Origin: Marinomonas alcarazii
GTDB lineage: Bacteria > Pseudomonadota > Gammaproteobacteria > Pseudomonadales > Marinomonadaceae
Direction of reading: 5' to 3'
DNA length: 64,000 nucleotides
NCBI RefSeq assembly: GCF_003208215.1
Contig: NZ_QKLW01000002.1
Location: 124,001 to 188,000 of the forward strand
Part shown: in pieces, positions 8,604-17,558 of the stretch
Layout of the letters: the number at the start of each line of letters is the position of its first letter
Numbering within the stretch: the stretch's first letter is position 1
Position numbers and translations under genes: made by a program
Notes under the pieces: model-generated
What the model was told of the DNA's origin: nothing
The model's database searches: none
Seen by the model: only the letters and a program-made list of their open reading frames with translations

Positions 8604-10814
8604 CTAATTCAATCTCGCCATACGAATACAATTACGACCACTGTTCTTTGCTTCGTACAAAGCTAGGTCTGCTTCTTGGAACAAGCGCTGAGGATCCACC
8701 GAAAGCTCAGGCCAACTTGCGATACCAATCGAAATCGTCAGGCTTTCTAAAAACGCGCCTTCATACTCAATCTTAGTATTCTCTACTGCAAGCCTTAGCT
8801 GTTCGGCTCGCTGCAAACAATCACCGCCCTTGGCTCGAGGCATAAGAATAACAAACTCCTCGCCACCTAATCGACAGACGATATCCGCTTGACGGAAGAA
8901 GCGGTTCAATAAGGCCGCCATCGTTTTTAATGCTTCATCCCCTGCTGGGTGACCATAGGTATCATTAAACTTCTTAAAATGATCGATATCACAAATTAAT
9001 AATGACAGCGGCTCTTGATTCCTTTCCGATGACGCTATTTCATATTCCAACACTTCGGTAAAAAAGCGCCTATTTTTTAGCTTCGTTAAAACATCTTCAT
9101 AGGAAAAACGCTGCAACTCTTCACGCAAAGCAAGATTCGCAAGTGTCATGTTAATTTTATCGACAGCCCGCTCTAACAAAGGCATAAACTGATCCGCTGG
9201 ATAACAACGGCTCTCTTCCGTCACTTTCACCTGTAATAGCGCGACGTAGCTAACGACGCCTTGCTTATTGACTATCTTGAATGGAAACAGTCCTTGCTTC
9301 TGATCAAAAATGGCCTGTTCTATCACCGCCACACTAGGAGAAGTTGGCATTTCGACATTACGCCCCCAGCACTGTATGTCTTGCCAATTATCTGAGTTGA
9401 CCACACTAAAAACACCAGAATATGGCAAACACAACTCAGCAATGCTATTGCCAATTTTATCAAGCCCCTGCTCTAATGTGTGGCAAGTCTCTAGGGCCAG
9501 AACAATATCACCGGCAATCTCCAGCTTTTGCTGCTGAAATAATAAGCTTTCGGAACGAAGCTTTTCTTTCTCTGCCATAACGGTGAGCTGCTCAGTTCGC
9601 TCGTTTACCTCAGACTCTAGCGATATATTCAATTTGGCTAAACGTCGCTGAGTAAACAAATAATGATTAAATGAAAGCCCGATAATCGCAACGGCAAACA
9701 GCAGAGCACCGCTTGATACAGGAACACTGCTCCATGAAACCCATCCATGAGCCACAAACATATCAAGCATCATCACAGCACAAAAGCCAAAGTAGGCAAG
9801 AATCAATATTTTCTGTTCTAAGCGTACCCGATTAAAAACAAACAACACAGAAGCAATCAACAGCAATAGCGTTACAATAAAGATGCCATCAAAAATAGGA
9901 TACAGCTGGCTAATACTCACCACACCAAACAAACTCCCCATCCCAGCAGCCACCAAAAACATAAGATGGAATTTCCACAACCACTGAAAATGACGAACTT
10001 CTAAATGTGCCTTTGATAGCCATTCAGCCAACAACATAAACATCGGGATGGGCAACAAGAAATAAGCATAAGCGCCCACATAGTTCCAAAGTAACGGTTT
10101 ATCCCACACCAACTTCATGACTGGGATATCCCCCAAAACCAAGCCTGCGGCCGCAAGTGAAAAGAAGCACACACTCAAGAATTGACGACGCTGCCCTCTA
10201 AATATGGCAAATACCGCTGCCATTAAGGCAATAAATAAAGTGATGCCCGCAACAAGAATGCCCTGAGAGGATTCACTTACCACCTGCGAAAGAATATCAA
10301 TCCGTTCGCTAAGCTTTACTTCACCCCAGAAGCCAATATTGTGATAGTCAGAAAACACACGAAAATACAGCGTCTTTCCAGCAAAATCTTCTGGCAGCAC
10401 GATCATATGCCACGGCCAACCTGCGAATTCTCCAGAGCCATCTTGATTAAATTGGCCATGTTTATAAATTCGCTCACCATCTAAATAAGCTTCTGCTAAC
10501 AAGTCGATACTAGAGGCAAAAAACACAGGATCTCTTAGTGAAACATCGGGCAAAGTGATACGAAACCAAACATTTTCAAAAGCCCCCAGCGAAGGAGGAT
10601 CGGCAGGAAAGTCTATTGGTCGCCATTGGGCGGAACTGTCTTGTTGAGTCCAGACCGGCACACCGTTAGAGTCAAACGGTGAATCCCCCAAAGAATACTC
10701 CCATCCAGTGTCTAGGCTTGTGTCTTTTGCCAATGAAGTGGACACTATACATAGTCCTACTAAAACACAGCATATTCGAGCAAAATTGAAAAATATTTGA
10801 TGTAAGTACTTCAA
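8604..10814 (-). CDS. membrane diguanylate cyclase with 7TMR-DISM sensor (GGDEF)
   Basis: Inner-membrane enzyme making cyclic di-GMP from two GTP. Order: signal peptide (1-29), periplasmic sugar-binding-like DISM domain (about 35-170), seven-helix 7TM-DISM region (about 185-390), helical linker, divergent GAF-like segment, and C-terminal GGDEF domain (about 570-736). The active-site motif is GGEEF (650-654), and an allosteric I-site RQAD lies five residues before it, so it is predicted active and product-inhibited. 736 residues fits DISM-GGDEF proteins. Its promoter-distal end faces the decayed rho-like copy. The ligand of the DISM domain is unknown. Confidence 0.9.
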   Translation of the reverse strand: MKYLHQIFFNFARICCVLVGLCIVSTSLAKDTSLDTGWEYSLGDSPFDSNGVPVWTQQDSSAQWRPIDFPADPPSLGAFENVWFRITLPDVSLRDPVFFASSIDLLAEAYLDGERIYKHGQFNQDGSGEFAGWPWHMIVLPEDFAGKTLYFRVFSDYHNIGFWGEVKLSERIDILSQVVSESSQGILVAGITLFIALMAAVFAIFRGQRRQFLSVCFFSLAAAGLVLGDIPVMKLVWDKPLLWNYVGAYAYFLLPIPMFMLLAEWLSKAHLEVRHFQWLWKFHLMFLVAAGMGSLFGVVSISQLYPIFDGIFIVTLLLLIASVLFVFNRVRLEQKILILAYFGFCAVMMLDMFVAHGWVSWSSVPVSSGALLFAVAIIGLSFNHYLFTQRRLAKLNISLESEVNERTEQLTVMAEKEKLRSESLLFQQQKLEIAGDIVLALETCHTLEQGLDKIGNSIAELCLPYSGVFSVVNSDNWQDIQCWGRNVEMPTSPSVAVIEQAIFDQKQGLFPFKIVNKQGVVSYVALLQVKVTEESRCYPADQFMPLLERAVDKINMTLANLALREELQRFSYEDVLTKLKNRRFFTEVLEYEIASSERNQEPLSLLICDIDHFKKFNDTYGHPAGDEALKTMAALLNRFFRQADIVCRLGGEEFVILMPRAKGGDCLQRAEQLRLAVENTKIEYEGAFLESLTISIGIASWPELSVDPQRLFQEADLALYEAKNSGRNCIRMARLN

Positions 10815-11122
10815 AGTATTAACCGATTAAAATTAAGAAAAAAATGATCTATAGAGCAAAAAGTCACTCTAGCTTTTTTAATTAGATTATGAAAGCAGGT
10901 AATGTAGATCTATCACATTCACCCTTTTAATAAATCACGCACTATAAAAAAATATTATAGAGATTTTATTATAAGAAAACGTCTAAATAGATTTTAGAAT
11001 TCACACACGGCTTTCATAGTGCTGACTTATTATAGTTATAACACTATTTTATAAAATATAGGCGAGGTTTTATCATTACCATCATCTCACCATGGATAAA
11101 GAACATTGAAGACATGTAACCA
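10815..11122. other. AT-rich divergent intergenic region
   Basis: Very AT-rich spacer between the divergent cyclase and carrier genes. It probably holds promoters for both, including TATAAT-like segments around 11025-11060, but no operator or RNA element is clear. Confidence 0.4.
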
Positions 11123-12385
11123 ATGAATTTATTAAAAAAATACACAGGCTGGTTTGTCCTAGGCACCTTGGCACTTTACCTGATATCTGTCACACAACTT
11201 ATTTCGGTGTTGCTCCCGACAATATTAGCTTGGTCTGCCAATATTGCCATGTGGCATAGCTTAGCACCCAGTGCAAAACGTCAAGTAAGTTGGCTTATGA
11301 TTATTGGTAGTATGGCACTACTCTTTGCTGGATCCCAAGGTACTTGGATGACATGGCAACAGGTTTTTGCTGTCAATATACCTATGCTGGCAATGTTTGT
11401 GGCTGTTTCTTTTTTAGACTTAACCAACACAGCCGATAAGAGCAGTGAACTTCCTACAGGGTTTAAAGCCATCCTAAATACAGCATTAGGGGTTCAAATT
11501 TTAGGTGCCGTAATTAACCTTTCTGTTATTTTGGTATTTGCTGAACGTATGAAGGCGCCGAACAAATTAAGCCCCGTACAACAATTTGTCCTAACTCGTA
11601 GCTTTGCCTCTGCAGCTTGGTGGTCACCGTTTTTTGTTGCAACAGGGATTGCATTAACTTATGCACCCGGAATGCAATGGCAAAAAACACTGATTCCAGG
11701 CTTAGTGATGGGAGTTGTCGCAGTTATTTTTTCGACCACAGAAGCATTTCATCGAACAAAAGGTGATTTCAAGGGCTACCCAATTAAGCGCGAAAGCCTT
11801 TTTATCCCTGTCTTCTTAGCTTTGTCAGTGATACTTTTTCATTATATTTGGCCAAACATCAGCATACTTGTACTCATTTGTATTTTAGCGCCCTGCGCAA
11901 CCATTCTGCTAATTAGCACCAACTCAAGAAAAGACAGTCTGCTTAAGTTCGTCAACCACAAGCTCCCTCAAATAGGCAGCCAATTTGCATTATTCTTAGC
12001 CGCGGGAATTTTCTCCAATGGTATCAGTGCCATTATTTTGAGCTACCCAGAATTATTTAATTTGGATAATTTCACCTTTAATCCGCCACTATTTTCTTTT
12101 GTGCTTGCAGCCATGATTATCGTCGGCGTCATTGGCGTTCATCCTGTAATCAGTATTGCTATTGCAAGCCCCATGCTACTGCCTCTTAACCCAGACCCGA
12201 CTCAATTAGGCTTCTTATTTCTAAGTGCTTGGGCTATTTCCGCAGGCAGTAGCGGACTGACAGGGCTTGGATTACTCATGACAAGTCGCTATCAAATACC
12301 AACTAAAGTTATTGTCATGAACAGCCTTCATTATGCTGTTTTCATGTGGGTATTATGCTGTATCGTAAATTGGCCATTTTTATAA
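11123..12385 (+). CDS. polytopic membrane protein, putative ion-transporter-superfamily permease
   Basis: 420-residue integral inner-membrane protein with about 10-12 hydrophobic helices and short loops. The pattern of two halves with re-entrant-like glycine/serine segments (GVIGVHPVISIAIASPMLL; AISAGSSGLTGLGLL) resembles the IT superfamily of anion and dicarboxylate carriers (CitM/DASS/TRAP-large-subunit type), but I do not recognise the family with certainty. The start ATG has only a weak upstream ribosome site. It stands alone with no obvious transport partners, so the substrate is unknown. Confidence 0.65.
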   Translation: MNLLKKYTGWFVLGTLALYLISVTQLISVLLPTILAWSANIAMWHSLAPSAKRQVSWLMIIGSMALLFAGSQGTWMTWQQVFAVNIPMLAMFVAVSFLDLTNTADKSSELPTGFKAILNTALGVQILGAVINLSVILVFAERMKAPNKLSPVQQFVLTRSFASAAWWSPFFVATGIALTYAPGMQWQKTLIPGLVMGVVAVIFSTTEAFHRTKGDFKGYPIKRESLFIPVFLALSVILFHYIWPNISILVLICILAPCATILLISTNSRKDSLLKFVNHKLPQIGSQFALFLAAGIFSNGISAIILSYPELFNLDNFTFNPPLFSFVLAAMIIVGVIGVHPVISIAIASPMLLPLNPDPTQLGFLFLSAWAISAGSSGLTGLGLLMTSRYQIPTKVIVMNSLHYAVFMWVLCCIVNWPFL

Positions 12386-12521
12386 ATCTTATATACAAAA
12401 AATTACATAAATCATTTCAAAAAATAATCACACAATAAGAAAATTCGATTCCATGAATAAAAACTCGATAAAAACCATTGAGGTTTATTCTTAAATTCTC
12501 TTCTAGATACAACGAAACTGA

Positions 12522-12875
12522 TTAGACATCTGAAATAATATTGAATCCACCATAGATGATACGTTTACCATCAAAAGGCATTGGATTTTTATCAGGGTCC
12601 ATTCTTAGGTCTTCCATTGCAGATTGCCATCCAGCATCACGAATTTCTTTTGAGGGCCAAGTGATCCAAGAAAAAGCGATCACTTCATCATCCTTCTTTT
12701 GAACAGCCAACGGAAAAGAAGTCACCTCACCTTCAGGAACATCATCGCCCCATGCATCCACCACATTTAATGCTCCATAATCTTTGAAGACAGCCGCCAT
12801 TTTTTCAGCGTGCTCTATATATTCTTCTTTATTAGATGCAGGTACTGCTGCGACAAACCCATCTACATATGACAT
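12522..12875 (-). CDS. DUF1428 family protein (YbaA-like)
   Basis: Small cytoplasmic protein of the DUF1428/YbaA family: MSYVDGFVAAVP at the N terminus, WGDDVP and FSWITWPSKEIRDAGW in the middle, and a C-terminal FDGKRIIYGGF motif. The family folds as a ferredoxin-like alpha/beta barrel related to ABM-type monooxygenases, but its function is unknown. The start is taken at the ATG at 12875 because AGAGGG stands 7 bases upstream and the family begins at this methionine; a longer frame to 12920 lacks such a site. Confidence 0.85.
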   Translation of the reverse strand: MSYVDGFVAAVPASNKEEYIEHAEKMAAVFKDYGALNVVDAWGDDVPEGEVTSFPLAVQKKDDEVIAFSWITWPSKEIRDAGWQSAMEDLRMDPDKNPMPFDGKRIIYGGFNIISDV

Positions 12876-13148
12876 TGAGTAACCCTCTATAATTGAATCA
12901 AATAGATATAAATTTCTCACTTGGACCGAGCTCTATTTTTACTACAGTAATTCTAGCTGCCTTCTAGCACTACCGCCATTTGAAAAATATAAAGAGCTAA
13001 AATGACGGCTCTGATTGGCGTTTATGCATGCCTATATTAGCTGATGTTAAAATCAACGGTGTTACCCACCACTAAAACCCCGTAAAATGCCGACCTTTAG
13101 TACCGGTGTGCTGTTAAGTGAAATGACATCAATCAAAGAGACCATAGA

Positions 13149-14024
13149 ATGACCGAACAAGTTCAAGTAATCGCAACGCACAATGGCAACTTTCATGCAG
13201 ACGACGTATTTGCCGTAGCGGCACTTAAACATATTTTTCCGTCAGTAGAATTAATACGTACACGTGATTTAGACGTAATGGCAAAAGCGGATATAGTGGT
13301 AGACGTAGGCGGTATTTACGATGCAGAAACAAACCGCTTCGATCATCACCAAAAAGGTGGCGCAGGAGCACGAGAGAACAGCATTCCGTTTTCATCCTTC
13401 GGCTTAATTTGGCAAAAATACGGCGTAGAAATATGCGCAGGTGATAAAGAAGTCGCGAGCGCCTTAGATAAAAATTTAGTGTCTGCCATCGACGCTATAG
13501 ATTGCGGACACGTGGAAGGCGTACAAACAGGCATTAGCCTAAGCCAAACCATCTCCATGTTTAACCCTACATGGCAAGAAGAAGGCGATTTTGACGCCTG
13601 CTTTGATGAAGCCGTTGCCTTCGCATCTCGCATCTTAACTCGCTTCATTGCCGCAGCAAGTGGTGGCGTAAACGCAAAGGCCATCGTTGCCAACGCCATT
13701 GAAAAAGCCGAAGACCCACGAGTCATCGTGTTAGAACAATACACGCCATGGAAAACCACCGTACTTAGATTGTCCCAAGACGCCTTGTTCATGGTTTACC
13801 CATCGCAAACCGGACAGTGGCGCATACAAACCGTGCCAGTTGAACTTGGCTCATTTGAAGACCGCAAAAAACTGCCTGCGCCTTGGGCAGGACTGTCAGA
13901 CAAAGAACTGCAAGACGTAACAGGTTTGGACGATGCCATGTTCTGTCACAACGGCTTGTTTATCGCAGGCTGTGCGTCATTTGAAAGCACCATGAAAATG
14001 GCCAAAATGGCGTTGGAATATTAG
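13149..14024 (+). CDS. MYG1/UPF0160 family metal-dependent exonuclease-like protein
   Basis: 291-residue MYG1-family protein of the DHH superfamily. Diagnostic segments are ATHNGNFHADDVFAVAAL at the N terminus, VVDVGG, and RFDHHQKGG (DHH-like metal site), followed by WAGL and GLDDAMFCHNG near the C terminus. MYG1 in eukaryotes is a 3'-5' RNA exonuclease; bacterial homologues are poorly studied. Length and motifs are complete. An ideal rho-independent terminator follows, and the gene appears monocistronic. Confidence 0.9.
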   Translation: MTEQVQVIATHNGNFHADDVFAVAALKHIFPSVELIRTRDLDVMAKADIVVDVGGIYDAETNRFDHHQKGGAGARENSIPFSSFGLIWQKYGVEICAGDKEVASALDKNLVSAIDAIDCGHVEGVQTGISLSQTISMFNPTWQEEGDFDACFDEAVAFASRILTRFIAAASGGVNAKAIVANAIEKAEDPRVIVLEQYTPWKTTVLRLSQDALFMVYPSQTGQWRIQTVPVELGSFEDRKKLPAPWAGLSDKELQDVTGLDDAMFCHNGLFIAGCASFESTMKMAKMALEY

Positions 14025-14040
14025 ATATTTGGAATAAAGA

Positions 14041-14070
14041 AAGACCGATGACTGAAACATCGGTCTTTTT
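14041..14070 (+). terminator. rho-independent terminator after MYG1 gene
   Basis: Stem AAAGACCGATG with CATCGGTCTTT and a T-run. It lies between convergent genes and could act in both directions. Confidence 0.85.
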
Positions 14071-14107
14071 TGTGTTTCCTGTACGTATTATGCTCGCTAG
14101 TCGCGAA

Positions 14108-15013
14108 CTAAGCTTCCGCTTGAATAATCAGCCTTAAGGCTTGAGTATAGTATTTTCCGCCAGAACCTGTACGCTTTAGGTATTCATTAAGTTTACTCTT
14201 AGCTTGCTCTGGATCTTCCAATTTTAGCAAAGCTTCTCCCCAGAAATAATAAAACGCATCTTCCATTGGAGTATCAAGCTTATCAAGTAAATTGGCGTAT
14301 ATAACCGCATCTAAATACTCTTCTTGTTTTAAGGCATCAGTATAAGCGATAAGGTATTTGTCGCGTTTTAGTGACTCGGGAAGCCCCTCGTCACGAGCTT
14401 CGATTTCTTTTATGCGATTTTCAATTCCAGCCATTTTTTGCTTTAGTAAATAGGCTTCTCTGTATTGGTGGATCATATCTGAGGAAATGTCTTTGTTATT
14501 TTTGGCGTAGTCGTAAGAGTTGTTCCCATCATTGTTTTTAATTTCAGGGTCCATTCCTAGACCGAGCAGATATTGCACTACATCAGCCTTGCCCATATAA
14601 GTAGCGAGCATTAAAACGTTTCTGCCATAGTTATTGGTGAAATGGATATCTGCATCAGCTTCGACCAAAATACGTATGGTTTCAAGGTTACCACTGTATC
14701 GCGCGGCAGCTAAGAGAGGCGTCCATTGTTCATCGGAAGCTTGGTTTACATCTGCCCCAGCCGCAATCAGTTTTTTTACCAGAGAGTTGTAACCGCCTTC
14801 TGCGGCGTAATAAACGGGAGTGCGCCCATTGTCATAGCTCTCAGTATAGTTACGGACATTTGGGTTATAACCATAACTCAGTAGGCTTTCTACTTCCGCC
14901 ACATCATTATTCCTAGTGGCAGAAATTAATGCGGGTTGTGAAGAACATCCTGTAAGGATCAGAAGAAGTATTAATGCACAGGGCTTTGTGAGTTTAGAAA
15001 AGGATATGTTCAT
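14108..15013 (-). CDS. ankyrin-repeat lipoprotein (second copy type)
   Basis: 301-residue lipoprotein with lipobox LTGC (Cys23) and four ankyrin repeats in residues 30-170 (for example YYAAEGGYNSLVKKLIAAGADVN, shown as its key pattern xAAExGxxxLVxxLIAAGAD). The C-terminal 120 residues form helices with a TPR/Sel1-like feel (AYTDALKQEEYLDAVIYANLL). It is a smaller relative of the protein at 5470-7005 and is likewise probably an envelope protein-binding module. The next gene (15157) is divergent and also encodes an exported protein. Confidence 0.8.
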   Translation of the reverse strand: MNISFSKLTKPCALILLLILTGCSSQPALISATRNNDVAEVESLLSYGYNPNVRNYTESYDNGRTPVYYAAEGGYNSLVKKLIAAGADVNQASDEQWTPLLAAARYSGNLETIRILVEADADIHFTNNYGRNVLMLATYMGKADVVQYLLGLGMDPEIKNNDGNNSYDYAKNNKDISSDMIHQYREAYLLKQKMAGIENRIKEIEARDEGLPESLKRDKYLIAYTDALKQEEYLDAVIYANLLDKLDTPMEDAFYYFWGEALLKLEDPEQAKSKLNEYLKRTGSGGKYYTQALRLIIQAEA

Positions 15014-15156
15014 AAAGTCTCTTAAAGTCTCTACTTGTACTATAGTTTAATTCTAGAAATCGTTATGGCTTTATAAAATAGTTAAGACCATAATACAATT
15101 TTTTGCTATATACCATAGTATTTAACTAGCATATTGGGCTGTGCGAAGAGAATCTA

Positions 15157-16287
15157 ATGAAGATAAACCAGCGTTTAATTTATTTTGTATCGGTAACGTT
15201 TGTTAGCGTCGTATTTTTGTTAGGTGTGAAGGCGAATGCCCTATCACTTGAATCACTAATGAACGAAGATCAGGAAAGTGTCTCTAGTGGCTCTCAAGCA
15301 TCCTCCAGCACTGCTTTTGAAGAGGCCATTAAAACAGAAGCGGCAAAAGCAGAAACAACACCTGAGGTAAGCATTTCCATAGGCGATATGATGGATAAAA
15401 CCCCAACAAAGCAGGGAGAGCTTTCTCTGGAAAACATTTATCAAGGAAGGTCGCAACATCAGCTGATGACCGCGAAGCAAGAGCTAGCCTCCCTTAACAA
15501 TCAGCTTAAAAGCGACTGCTCTTGCTCATTAAGCTCATCTAATGCTTGCTACGATTTTAATGCGCGCTCATTGGGGTTGACTCAGCAAAGTGTCATCAGT
15601 GCCGCCAATGAGGCCAACCAAATTCTTACTAATCAATCGAAAACTATTTGCCAGAGCTGGAATAACGCGAAAAATTTTGCCTCAGATGATCCTCAAACTA
15701 TGCAACAACAAGTAGTGGTGATCAAACGCTATAAGAGCCTTCTTAATGAGGTAGAAAAAGCCAGCCAAGAGACTGCACAAAAGCTAACAAAACAAAACCG
15801 CCAAATAGAAGCAGCTATTGCCCAGCAAGAAGAAGACTCAGGGTTTGATTGGGGTAAAGCGATGGCGATGGGCGTTGGTGCACTAGCTGGTGGTTTAGGC
15901 GAGCTAGATATTGATTCGCAAACGCAAATCATCAGTAGCATTATTCAAGATAGCTACTCTAACGACCCCTCAATGAATAATTTACAAGCGACGGTGAATG
16001 GCCTCAGTTCCCAAATGAAGCAAGCATCGGGTAGTCAGAACAGCCTATCTAGTGGGCAAACAAACGGCAGCGGGCAAACGCAAAGCTTTTCCATCGACTT
16101 TGTTTATCGCGACTCTTGCCCTTCGCCAAGCAGTACTAAAATTAATGCGCCAATTAAAACCAATAGCCAAGCCTGCGCTAATGCCATGCAACGTTATGCT
16201 AAAGCCGCCAGTTGTAATTTGATAGATGATCTCGAAGCGGCACAGAGTGCTTATTACAGTGCTTGTGCTTCGGAGATTTACCAGTGA
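15157..16287 (+). CDS. exported protein of unknown function
   Basis: 376-residue protein I do not recognise. It has a cleavable signal peptide (residues 1-28, ending VKANA), a Ser/Glu-rich low-complexity N-terminal segment, a helical, probably coiled-coil middle (about 95-225, with a CSCSLSSSNAC cluster near 122-132), a short hydrophobic glycine/alanine patch AMGVGALAGGLGE, a Gln/Ser-rich region, and a C-terminal stretch with spaced cysteines (DSCPS, ACANAM, SCNLID, YSACAS) that may form disulfides. It is divergent from the ankyrin lipoprotein at 14108, so the two may share regulation. No enzyme motif is visible. Confidence 0.72.
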   Translation: MKINQRLIYFVSVTFVSVVFLLGVKANALSLESLMNEDQESVSSGSQASSSTAFEEAIKTEAAKAETTPEVSISIGDMMDKTPTKQGELSLENIYQGRSQHQLMTAKQELASLNNQLKSDCSCSLSSSNACYDFNARSLGLTQQSVISAANEANQILTNQSKTICQSWNNAKNFASDDPQTMQQQVVVIKRYKSLLNEVEKASQETAQKLTKQNRQIEAAIAQQEEDSGFDWGKAMAMGVGALAGGLGELDIDSQTQIISSIIQDSYSNDPSMNNLQATVNGLSSQMKQASGSQNSLSSGQTNGSGQTQSFSIDFVYRDSCPSPSSTKINAPIKTNSQACANAMQRYAKAASCNLIDDLEAAQSAYYSACASEIYQ

Positions 16288-16341
16288 GATATTTACTCGG
16301 TTTCAGTGCTCTACTAAAAACTTATAGCTAGCTTAAAACCG

Positions 16342-16533
16342 TTAGGCGTTTCGAATTGGACGTTCGCACACGTAAACAGAGATAGTGGCAAAACCTCCCT
16401 GGAAAGGGTTCTCAAACTTCACTAAGTGGGATTCCACTGTTTCAAATACAGTGCCCAACAAAGCGATAAAATCGTCTTCCGGTGGGTTCTGTGACCACAT
16501 CGCAAAAAAACCTTCCTTAACTAATTGACGTCA
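16342..16533 (-). pseudogene. remnant of a spermidine-synthase-like gene (C-terminal end)
   Basis: A minus-strand open frame of about 63 codons ends at the stop at 16342-16344 and is closed upstream by a TGA near 16534. It reads LVKEGFFAMWSQNPPEDDF, then HLVKFENPFQGG and SVYVCERPI, which resembles the last 60 residues of spermidine/polyamine aminopropyltransferase-like proteins. No upstream part of the gene and no good start codon exist here. It appears to be the tail of a deleted gene. Confidence 0.6.
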
Positions 16534-16584
16534 TAAGGGGTTGGAATTTCACAGTCAGCCCCCAGCTCCTGAGTCATACACTGT

Positions 16585-16603
16585 TATAATCAAGGAGTAC
16601 AAA
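16585..16603 (+). promoter_or_regulatory. -10 box and ribosome site of gloA
   Basis: TATAAT at 16585-16590 is followed closely by AAGGAG six bases before the gloA ATG at 16605. The 5' leader would be very short; no strong -35 box is seen. Confidence 0.45.
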
Positions 16604-16604
16604 T

Positions 16605-17129
16605 ATGAGTCGTCATTTTGAAAAAGCCGAAGGGTTGTGTGAAGAGAAAGACCCAGCAACAAATGGATTTGTGTTCAACCAAACCATGTTGCGCATTGCC
16701 GACCCTGTTCGCACTCTCGATTTTTATACTCGAATCATGGGTATGACGCTATTAAAGAAACTCGACTTTCCTGAGATGAAATTCAGTTTGTATTTTCTGA
16801 CTCACGGTGAAGACTTCTCCGATATTAGTAGCGATGATGCAGAACGAACGGCGCAAACCTTTGGCCGCCCTGCTATGTTAGAACTGACCCATAACTGGGA
16901 CGATACTCCAGAGAATACGCAATACCACAACGGTAACAGTGACCCACGTGGTTTTGGTCACATTGGTTTTCATGTGCCCGATCTAGAAGGCGCGTGCCAG
17001 CGTTTCGAGGCACTTGGTGTGCCATTTCAGAAGAAACTAAGCGATGGCAAAATGAACAACATTGCCTTTATCAAAGACCCAGATGGCTACTGGATTGAAA
17101 TATTCAGTGCAAACCGCATGGCAAGTTAA
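16605..17129 (+). CDS. gloA: lactoylglutathione lyase (glyoxalase I)
   Basis: Cytoplasmic enzyme that converts the methylglyoxal-glutathione hemithioacetal to S-lactoylglutathione, the first step of methylglyoxal detoxification. The 174-residue single-domain form matches the eukaryote-like and proteobacterial class. Metal ligands expected from human GLO1 are seen as Gln26 (FNQTMLRI), Glu93 (MLELTHNW), His119 (GFGHIGFHV) and Glu165 (YWIEIF). This is the longer, Zn-type class rather than the short Ni-type GloA of E. coli. It has a good ribosome site and its own terminator, so it is likely monocistronic. Confidence 0.95.
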   Translation: MSRHFEKAEGLCEEKDPATNGFVFNQTMLRIADPVRTLDFYTRIMGMTLLKKLDFPEMKFSLYFLTHGEDFSDISSDDAERTAQTFGRPAMLELTHNWDDTPENTQYHNGNSDPRGFGHIGFHVPDLEGACQRFEALGVPFQKKLSDGKMNNIAFIKDPDGYWIEIFSANRMAS

Positions 17130-17141
17130 ACCACATTAAGC

Positions 17142-17180
17142 AAAAAGGCCCCTTTGGAACATGACAAAGGGGCCTTTTTT
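17142..17180 (+). terminator. rho-independent terminator after gloA
   Basis: GC-rich stem built from AAAAAGGCCCCTTTG and its complement CAAAGGGGCCTTTTT with a short loop and a T-run. It is placed between convergent genes. Confidence 0.85.
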
Positions 17181-17198
17181 CTGCGATGAACTTTACTG

Positions 17199-17351
17199 CT
17201 AGCCTTTGTTAACACCGCCTTTGTTTGTTCTGGCATTTCTCTTCTGCTTCTTACGGTCGTTTTTCTCAGTGATGATTTTGATGGCTTCATCTTTGGTTAA
17301 ATGAGGATGCTTAGCGATCAATTCTTCCACTTTGGTATCAAATGCGGTCAT
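17199..17351 (-). CDS. small basic protein, 50 residues
   Basis: An open frame of 50 codons starting at the ATG at 17351 (MTAFDTKVEELIAKHP) and ending at a TAG at 17199. The first 28 residues form a predicted amphipathic helix pair; the tail is strongly basic (KNDRKKQKRNARTNKGG). A modest GAGAT ribosome site precedes the start. The amino-acid pattern is coding-like, and it sits between two well-supported genes with a terminator shared with gloA. The basic tail suggests nucleic-acid or ribosome contact, but no family is recognised. Confidence 0.65.
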   Translation of the reverse strand: MTAFDTKVEELIAKHPHLTKDEAIKIITEKNDRKKQKRNARTNKGGVNKG

Positions 17352-17558
17352 TTATAAATCTCATGTATTAAAAAGTACGAACAAGGTTTGTATTTTAGCT
17401 CAGGAAGCGTATAGAAGATAACAATTCTTAGCAGCGACGGATGTGAGTTTTTTGAAGCTAGGTAAATAATAAGCCATCTATACAACCCAAGATTGCCGCT
17501 TGGCCATGAAAACATTAGGCTTAGGCAGATAACCCGTCTTTATGCATCAAGGTAAAAA

